This document shows positions 56,782 to 64,000 of a stretch of 64,000 nt of DNA, piece by piece (within the stretch, counting starts at the first letter, position 1; the number at the start of each line of letters is the position of its first letter). The notes beneath the pieces are model-generated. The model was given only the letters and a program-made list of their open reading frames with translations, was not told where the DNA came from and ran no database searches. A program made the translations under genes and the position numbers. This stretch comes from Patellaria atrata CBS 101060 (lineage: Eukaryota > Ascomycota > Dothideomycetes > Patellariales > Patellariaceae), in NCBI GenBank assembly GCA_010093705.1, contig MU006114.1, positions 1 through 64,000 on the forward strand, read 5' to 3'.

Positions 56782-58113
56782 GATTGGAGTTTGGGTGTGA
56801 GGGGGGAAGTGTGAGATAGTAGGTAAAAGGTCTCGAAGAACGTTAGGGGGGGGGATGGTGGGAGGAGAAGTCAAGAGTCGGAGACAAGCAAAAGCCCAAT
56901 GGAGCGAAATAGCTGAGAAGGAAAGTTCAACCCAGTTTGCTTTATTATACTTGCTGGTTTGCGCTCGTTTGCCATCCTGCCGTAACTGTAATGCCGATAA
57001 GAGATGTGGAGCCAAGGGGGAGAGTTGCTCCCGTGGCACGACAGCCATTGAGAGTCGGTCTAGTTCTATCAAGGATTTGCTTTGTTGAGAGAAAACGGGA
57101 CCATTGGCCTTCCGAGGCTGCATTGTCGCATCGTTCTGCAAAGCCAAGTCGCCTTCTGACTGCTGCGTGTACGTACTTGTTGGCCTGGGTCTCGATCCTC
57201 GATGCTCTAACCCCCCCGGTATGACGCCGTATCATACATCAGATTTGGATACGATCGTGGGTGTTGGTGAGTTCTGGTAGGTGTAATTGAGTCACTGGCG
57301 CTTCTACATGCCTCTTACAGCTTACAGCGGTGGCGAGAAAGCCGTCCGTTTTGAGAGTGAAAGCGTTCCATTATCAAATTGCCATCATAACCGGCCTATG
57401 TGGAGACGCACTTGAGTGAGAAGGTCACAGAAAACAAAAAAAGGTACGAAAGACTGATTGAATCATGGGAACGTCCTTACATCTTCCAACCGTTAGGTTG
57501 AATTATACCGTATCTACCCCTCTTCCTCCCCAATATTGTGCAGTAGTAGTGACGGCTGTAACGCCCACGCTATACCAACGCTTTTTTTTCTCTTCTCCAC
57601 GGCTTCGTACGTGCGGTCGGTGCGTTCTTTTGGTGCGGTTCGTGTCGATTTCGATTTACGCCAAACCCCTTTAGGCATCTGTATGCGATCGCCGCAAACA
57701 GCCATCCGACTTCTCGTCAAGCTCACCAGTAATACAGTATCCTTTTCTTCATATACCACGTTTCCCTTCATACGGCCGCACACATCATGCAGAATGCCTA
57801 ATCACGATCGCCAGGTCAGTAGAAAATAACGAGTTAAAATAAGTCGTACGACAGGAATTCAACATATCAGGACGAATCGATCGTCTTTTCTCCGTGTGGG
57901 GAACAATTCTCTGATTCGTTCAAGTATTCCTTTGAATCCTATTTCTACCTGACCATGAACCAGCACGTTCCTTTGCAACATCGAACATCGAAGAAAGGAA
58001 TAGATCATACATACACACAAATGCAAGCAAGCAGTGTGATGGAGTTACAAAAAGTTAAACCCAAAAGCTGACTCCACTGAAATCCGATAAGCAAGCCTCG
58101 TTCTCGCAAAGAG
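56782..58113. other. Long intergenic: amine-oxidase promoter region
   Basis: The 1.33 kb upstream of the amine oxidase and downstream of the next minus-strand gene hold frames of up to about 97 codons on both strands at 57465-57829, but these overlap one another, lack splice context and look random. GATA-type sites for nitrogen control would be expected for an amine oxidase, but I could not single out a convincing cluster. Confidence 0.4.
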
Positions 58114-58976
58114 TTAGGTGTAATAAAGTAAGCTGGCAACGCAGAAAGATAAACAGCCTGTCAAGAAAGAGTCTAAGGGGTCCCACCGTTGCGCGAATGG
58201 CGTCAAGCCCACGGGCCAAAACGGTCCCCGTTCATCCGCGCACTGTCGATTAAACTTGTTACCCCGTACCATGTCTCGGTCGAAAATCTCGGTCATAGCT
58301 CTCAACCTTCTCGACGCCTCCTCAAGACTGTGGGGAAGATACTGACAAAGTGAATGCAGTAGCATGCGCCTATCCCTCATGACACAGCTTCGGCCCTGTG
58401 CACCCACACCCAGACGGGACTGAGTACCGTACCTCTCCTTTCTGTCCAGCCATGTTCTGATATACGCTTCCCGCTATCACCGTCGGTCCACTTGATAGTC
58501 ATGCCTCTTGCCCACTTGCCATCACCCTCCTCAAAAATCTCAGTCAGCGCCCATTCCTCATCCTTGCCATGTTTCCTCAACACTTCTTGGACATTTGCAT
58601 ACACCGGTGTGAGCCAAGCTTCGAAGTACATGGCCTGCCCTTCTTCTTGTGTCAATTCCCAGGGCACGGCGTTTCCAAAGAAAAGATGGAGCTTCGCAGT
58701 TGGGACGTCCATTGTATTGAAGCCAGGCCGAGCGCCACCATTTGCTGGTGCTGCAGATGTAGGAGGAGGAGGGACATATGGCGGTGGCGGGCCTGGTCCT
58801 AGCTGAGGCGGCAGAGATACCGGTTGAGCTGGTGGGCTCTGCCATCGCCAGTTAGGAGGGATAGGAGGGTAGCCGGAATAGTTATAGTATGCTGGGTTCC
58901 AGAACATGGGGATAGAGCCTTCAGGTGGAACGTATCCTACTCCTGCTCTCCAAGTGTGAGGGGGGATACCGGACAT
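58114..58976 (-). CDS. Unrecognised proline-rich protein, probably two exons
   Basis: I do not recognise this family. Exon 1 (58976-58386) opens with SGIPPHTWRAGVGYVPPEGS, then a Pro/Trp/Tyr-rich tract (NYSGYPPIPPNWRWQSPP, PGPPPPYVPPPP), and a folded-looking part (DVPTAKLHLFFGNAVPWELT, EEWALTEIFEEGDGKW, KWTDGDSGKRISEHGW). The frame stops after HRAEAVS, yet another frame downstream goes on in protein-like manner (HSLEEASRRLRAMTEIFDRD, DERGPFWPVGLTPFAQRWDP). A 44-bp intron (58342-58385; donor GTGTCA, acceptor TTGTCAG) joins them in phase for 272 aa. That donor is weak, so the join is tentative and exon 1 alone (199 aa) is the alternative. The second-exon residues look like a helical interaction segment. 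No signal peptide or membrane span is present. Confidence 0.6.
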
Positions 58977-59607
58977 ACGTTGTATTCAGATGTATTATGG
59001 TAGGGTATTGCAATCTTCGAATTAGACTGTTGGAAGAACTATTGTGATGTCCGGTTCAATGTAGTTGATGTCGTCCTTCGCAGAACGAGTAGTCTTAAAG
59101 ATTTAAAGTTTAACAGGCTTGTAGTGAGAGCAGGAAGTTGGCGTAATGCACGAAAGGAGCCAGAAAGAAAAGTGCAGATGAAGAATTCAAAATGAGCAGA
59201 GTAGAAGAACACATATATTGGAAAATCGATGCTCGGTGATTCGAACATGTTGGCACTATGTGTTTTGCTCGGAGTGCCAACACACAAAGACTTGAGGCTC
59301 AGTCCACAGCACCTGATGGTTCAAAGTACACGATTATCGATCAAGGAAGAAGCCTCTCCGAGAACAAAGGCTACCGATTCGTGGTTTTAATCTATGAGTT
59401 GTCATCAGTAGATGTGTCAGAAAGAGTTGCAGATGAGTTCTATAGAAACTTGCAAGAAGGGTTGACAACAAGACTCAACTTGACTGGAATCATGTTGAGA
59501 GACAAAATGACCGTTCAATCCTTTAACTTATGGTCAACATGACCGTAACTTGCTTTCTTAAGACAATCATCGAAAGGAGGTAAAATTACAACAGGACGCA
59601 TAAACAC
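58977..59607. other. Intergenic with a 10-bp inverted repeat and a doubtful small ORF
   Basis: The 631 bp between two minus-strand genes contain TGTTGGCACT (59248-59257) and its perfect inverse AGTGCCAACA (59273-59282) with a 15-bp spacer. A plus-strand frame of 94 codons starts at 59258, inside that palindrome, and ends at 59542. It has a reasonable amino-acid mix (YRFVVLIYELSSVDVSERV) but no family or splice support. Confidence 0.4.
59258..59542 (+). CDS. Doubtful 94-aa ORF between minus-strand genes
   Basis: This frame is intronless and not recognised. The part APDGSKYTIIDQG to NLQEGLTTRLNLTGIM reads like a soluble alpha/beta segment, which is why it is listed. Its ATG sits in the loop side of a 10-bp inverted repeat, its length is near chance, and no upstream exon was found. 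It could be a small gene, an exon, or a chance frame. Confidence 0.2.
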   Translation: MCFARSANTQRLEAQSTAPDGSKYTIIDQGRSLSENKGYRFVVLIYELSSVDVSERVADEFYRNLQEGLTTRLNLTGIMLRDKMTVQSFNLWST

Positions 59608-62600
59608 CTATGCTCCCGTAACTACTGCAAGCGCATCGTAAATTCTTCTCTTGACTGAGTAAAAGGTACCATCTGCTAATCCCTTTGTTGCACCTTCAAC
59701 CTCAATCTTGCCTGTTCCACTCTTTCTAACGGCCACAGTACTATTGATTAGAAGAATTCCCTCCCCACGAAACTCGGCGGTGAACCCAGAGGCTTGCATC
59801 AGTTTACGAAGATCTGCTAACCGCAAGTCACCCACATGCAATGGCTGTGCCACGGAACGAGTCGCTGCTGCCATGCTGGTCGGCACGACGTCAAGGACGG
59901 CGGCAAGTCCACTTGGCTCCAATGTAGCATCATCAGTGGTCTGTTCTGCTTGGTCTTCACCATTAATCATCTTCAATTTCTTTTTTTGAATGCCGTCTTC
60001 ATGGGTAATATCCTCTGGTAAAAGGGTCTCTAGTTGACCGGTTACCGCAACAACACCAAGGCCACGTACATTCTGCCAATGCAGGCTCCTCACTAAGGAT
60101 CTGCTTAATTTCACCGTCCATGCGTTTGTGTCGACACTGGCGTCCACGGTTCGCCCTAGAGTAGGAGTAAAAACATCCATCTTTAAGCCACCCGAGTCTC
60201 CAGATCCGGAAGTGGATAGATTCCGACACTCATCAGCCAAAGCTAACGTTTCTTGCTCATCACCTGCAACAATAATCATTTTGCGTGGCCGAATCAAGGG
60301 TATCAACATAAGTAAACTTCGTTTATCGTGAAGGCCGGAAAAGTCCACATATCCGACCTTGCAATAAATCTTGATGGAATCGTGAGAGACTAAGGCTTTC
60401 AATGGCCCTTGATCAGGAGTTATGAGTTCACTTTCCGATTCCTCATCAATTTCCTCATTGTCCGAGTGGCCATCTTCACTAACATTCGAAGTAGATCCAT
60501 TCTGCAGCTGTGTAGCATTATCGCTGGCTCTTCTTCGCCCATTCGGTGGACGACGGGAAGAAGAACCACCCTTCTTGGTAATCTCATCCCATTTGCGCTT
60601 TTGTCCTACGGAGTTCTGGCTTTTTGCCGCACCATTGCGCATATCTTCGCCATCTAATTCATCTCTCTCTTCGGCACGAAGATATTCCTCTGGTCGAATG
60701 CTATCACCGAAATCGTCACCCCTTCTCCGCTTGGACACATAAGGGAAAGATTTTTCACGGCCTTTCTTGCCACGAACATCGAAATCATGAACTCCTTTAC
60801 CACTCAGAAGAATTTTTACTCCCAGCTCCGCATCGCTTCGCCCTAGTTTATTGCGCGCATGCGTGAGCACATTAGAAGTGATGAGAGCTTTCCCTTGATG
60901 CTCAACGTCAGAATCTTCCGTATCAGAGGAGCTAGTAGAGGTGTTATCATCGACAACGTCAGCAGAAGTCTCAAGAGAAATGCTATTGTCTGTCTGAAAA
61001 GCATTTTGACGTTGTCGTTGTTGAGCTAGATATTGTTGATACACTGACAACTCCTCACCGATCAAGCTTGCCGTCTGGACCGACTTCACCTGGACATCTA
61101 TACCTTCTCCGCCAACTACTGAGTAATCAGGTCTTCCCGTATCACTTGTCTTAGTAGAGCTATTCTTTTGATGCCACACATCCCACAACTGTCGATCGAT
61201 ACCATAATTCGATGCGGAGGTCTGCCCGCCACGCTCCGTGAGAATTATCGCATTTCGTGGATCTAGAGCAAGCTTTCGGAGCGCCCTATTAGAGAATCCC
61301 CACTCAAGGGTGATATCGCTCGCTAGCATCACAAAGGGCTCTGGTGATGTCAATGCGCGATCGACTTTGGACTTTCGATCTAGCAATTTCAAATGTTTAA
61401 AGTCGAAGGGCACCCGAGGGCTCTCCTTGTTTGGTAAATCTTGATTAGTATTCTGTTGCTGAGAGCGGGATCGCTTGTGCTCTTGAACGTTGTGGATGGA
61501 GTCCAATTCTTGTAATCTTTTCAATAGACTTTCTTCCATCCATTCAAGCATACTTCGTGCTGACTTGATAGTTGCGCCACTACTCCTGCTTGCAAAGTAT
61601 AGTCTGATATCCTTTAAAGACCTACTCCCATTGATTGATGTGTTGTCATTTTGCCACGTCTCATCTAATAAATACGCAAGCTCTAACACGCGAGCACTCG
61701 AGTCTGAAGGGATAAGAACGGATCCACCGGCGGATATAGTCTCCTTTATCATGCGAAGTAGTTGATCATCCCGGGTTCTCCTTCCACCAGTGGGAGAAAT
61801 TCGTTGGGCTCCGCGACTACTACACACGAAAGCAGTCGGCCGCTGCAATTGCTCGATAACCTCTGCTCCACCTGAGCCGACTCCATCTAGCCAAGCTGCT
61901 TTTGATATAACATGTTCCGTGACTTGATTCCATTCCACGGCATAAACAATAGATTCAAGACCATGTAGTATATGCCAAATCGTGCCGCCTAATGTGTGTC
62001 CGGCGTTATAGGCAGTTATAGTGAGACCGTTTAGAGGAGGAGAAAAGGGCGATGCTAACGGTTGATGAGGCTGTGAGTACTGCAGTGGATGAATAAGGGA
62101 AAAGTACTCCGCGATTTCTTCTCGCGTAGGAAGTTGCAACAGGAAATTCGACGACTCTCCACTATTCCCACGAAAAGAATATGTAGTTTCAGAGAGCGTC
62201 GATTCTGGGATCACAGTAGCAGCTAATGGTGTGGATGCATAGATGTCGTCAAGCAGGGTTCTGCCTAAGGAGATAACTGGAGTCGTTGCATACACGGGAA
62301 TTCGTTTGAAGAGGGGGATATGTTTACAGCAATGTGCATATGCCCCGAGGTGGTTAAGGGTAGGATGCGTCAGTAAAATTACGGATAGTGTAGGGACATT
62401 CCTAGAATATATTAGTAGACGTAGCTAAGAATCGAGAAACGGATGAAATTGGATCGCAAATGCGATCTCTCCACAACTCACTTCTCTAATTCCTTCAATG
62501 CCGCAACATCAAATGAGCCGTCCCATCCTACATCAACGAGTATTTTGATACCACCATCAAGCTCTAAGAGCGATTGTGACGCCAAAGACGAGGACTGCGC

Positions 62601-62627
62601 ACCGAGGAGGGGGGTGAAGTTGAACAT
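59608..62627 (-). CDS. cft2: Cleavage/polyadenylation factor subunit CPSF-100 / Cft2, two exons
   Basis: Cft2 is the catalytically inactive metallo-beta-lactamase partner of the CPSF-73 nuclease in the mRNA 3'-end processing core. Exon 1 is 62627-62482, exon 2 62401-59608; the 80-bp intron has donor GTGAGT and acceptor TTCTAG, giving 979 aa. The N-terminus FNFTPLLGAQSSSLASQSLL and LDGGIKILVDVGWD is typical. The site that would bind zinc reads LTHPTLNHLGA instead of HxHxDH, so metal binding is degenerate, as in other CPSF-100 proteins. Beta-CASP features follow (TAYNAGHTLGGTIW, GGSVLIPSDSSARVLELAYLL). After an acidic low-complexity linker (SSSDTEDSD, EEIDEESESE) come YVDFSGLHDKRSLLMLIPLIRPRKMI and the C-terminal domain ending VKRRIYDALAVVTGA. 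Two exons fit in one frame with no break. Confidence 0.95.
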
Positions 62628-63741
62628 CTGGGTTCAAGGTGTAATTGCTATATTCCGATGGTATTAACTGATTGACGCGACTTCATCTGGGAAAGAGACA
62701 AAGACATGTGATGGAGATGATATAGTAAGCTTAGATTCTTGAGGGGTAGATTGCGAGAGACATTCGTCGCGTTTAAGTCCCGATGACCAGCACGCACGTT
62801 GCTACTGTCACGTTTACTAGCTTGAAGCGTACTTTTGTAACTTTTAGGTTGAGCTCTTCAGGCTCTCTCGATTACTTTTTGTTCTTTTTGCAACTGTTTG
62901 CTCGCCCTGTAAATATGCCAAGCATAATATTATTCCAGCTCACGGCAAGTAGAGCCGACTACAAGTGTTGACTGCCAGTCTGCCACTTCTTCACCCTCCC
63001 TCTCCCATCCACACCTCAACCCAAGTTACTGTTATTGGTACCTTGCATTCCCCAACGTGACTGTGAGAAAATGCGGGCTCCATGCAACCTTATTATTACC
63101 TCATCATTTCACTGTTTTGGGAATTGATCTGTTGTTCTGTGGGCTGCATCGAACGTACTCTACTCTCGCTCATCGTCGTAGGCGAAATAAAGCGGGCGAA
63201 TTCAGTCAGTTCTTCAATCTTCATATTCTCCAGCTAATATTACATGCCTCAAAACGAGTTATTATGCATTCCCCTAATCATCAGTTTCTTTTACATCTAC
63301 TGTTGTGGTGTGTGGTATTACACCGTACCTAGCTGAGATTTTATTCTATGAGCGTTACTTCTATGTAAGACTACATTTTCATCTGTTAGCTTCAGTCGAG
63401 CAGATCACATTTTCCCTAGGAATGTTGAGCGCTCTCCTATGGGGAAGAGGCCTCATATTCATAGCTGTATCTGGTGTGTGCTTGATCGAATCCTTCAAGA
63501 CTTCGGTCTGAGCAAGCTAATAGGAGAACAGACGACAGATAGGTATCGATCCCTTTGTCGAAATCCGAACGGTGCCTACGTATATCTAAGGTCATGGATT
63601 CCGGCAGCTTAAAACTGTGTCTCAAGCGTACTTTAAGGCTTACAAAGGTAAGACCATGAGTCAAATCCGTAGTAGAGGTCCACGCAATGCTCCTCCCCTA
63701 CACCGACTGTGCAACATCTATCTCCGCCAAATAATTCGAAT
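62628..63741. promoter_or_regulatory. Divergent region between cft2 and a right-edge gene
   Basis: About 1.1 kb with only short frames on both strands. It must hold the cft2 promoter near 62628 and, if the exon at 63742 is real, that gene's promoter. No tRNA, repeat or clear motif was seen. Confidence 0.35.
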
Positions 63742-64000
63742 ATGGACCACTCATTGCTGGACATGAACCCCCAAAGGGGGTCTCGTGGACATTCATTTCC
63801 CGGGACTGAAGATAGGTCGCGATCGGTCAGCTTCGATGGCGTTCAAGGCTTGGTAGCATGGTATGTTTGCCCTTTTACTTCTTATTAAGGGCATATGACC
63901 CTTCTGTGGGTAGACATTTTTACGAAATACGATCAGAGGACGGGAATCTCGAACTCTAATTGCAACTCTATTCTCCTCTCTTTGGGGTTCAGGTTAACAT
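63742..64000 (+). CDS. Probable first exon of a gene cut by the window edge
   Basis: ATG at 63742 opens 39 codons (MDHSLLDMNPQRGSRGHSF, then SRSVSFDGVQGLVA) up to a strong donor GTATGT at 63861. An acceptor TTCAG at 63988-63992, with a branch-like CTAAT before it, would restart the frame at 63993 with WLT, eight bases before the window ends. The first exon contains the hairpin ACCCCC-AAA-GGGGGT at 63767-63781. Function cannot be judged from so little. Confidence 0.4.

Noticed and set aside
57465-57829. Overlapping frames of 69-97 codons on both strands
   Set aside because: They compete for the same DNA, have no splice partners or motifs, and fit chance in a 1.3-kb gap.
63481-63860. tRNA or other structured RNA near the right edge
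   Set aside because: GTTCAAGGC-like strings were checked, but no cloverleaf with matching acceptor stem could be drawn.

Overview
The window reads as nuclear DNA of a filamentous ascomycete (Pezizomycotina). Three things show this: short spliceosomal introns of about 44-164 bp with GTAWGT-type donors, a full frequency (frq) clock gene, and a giant leashin / involucrin-repeat gene that tethers Woronin bodies in moulds. A saturated AT block at the left edge looks like the product of repeat-induced point mutation (RIP). Protein character and the AT block suggest a leotiomycete relative, but that is inference. A 100-N scaffolding gap lies at 41571-41670.

Left flank (1-3193): about 540 bp of ordinary base composition, then about 2.57 kb of nearly pure A+T with a pair of long direct repeats and an inverted repeat, closed by four 14-bp tandem units. 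A patatin-like lipase gene (minus strand) follows at once, then a small SET-domain gene.

Clock block (7.5-17.6 kb): frq (minus strand, two exons, 981 aa) has about 4.35 kb of gene-free DNA upstream, holding clusters of GATC-type sites of the sort bound by the White Collar Complex. Beyond it lie the mitochondrial 1-Cys peroxiredoxin prx1 (minus), which has an apparent GC-AG intron, and divergently coq1 (plus) for the ubiquinone side chain.

Housekeeping block (18-24.1 kb): an ankyrin protein resembling the TORC2 subunit Avo2, the proteasome lid subunit rpn3, the DASH kinetochore subunit spc34 (divergent from rpn3), and an ER-type membrane short-chain dehydrogenase ending in KKAA.

Giant gene (24.7-52.1 kb, minus): one leashin-like gene of three exons. 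Its first coding exon is about 25.7 kb, and the frame is continuous once the N gap is allowed for. Predicted protein is at least 9,051 residues. It has an RS-rich N-terminus, about ten Ala/Gly hydrophobic segments, a 270-residue charged helix, more than 40 basic KKGKKGKK islands separated by acidic Pro/Glu/Val-rich spacers, and a coiled-coil plus globular C-terminus.

Right block (52.9-64 kb): CstF-64/Rna15, a peroxisomal copper amine oxidase ending in SKL, an unrecognised proline-rich protein, and CPSF-100/Cft2, all on the minus strand, followed by a probable first exon of a plus-strand gene cut by the window edge. Two of these four are 3'-end processing factors. Splice sites were placed by hand from frame, GT/AG signals and remembered family sequence; no alignment was run.
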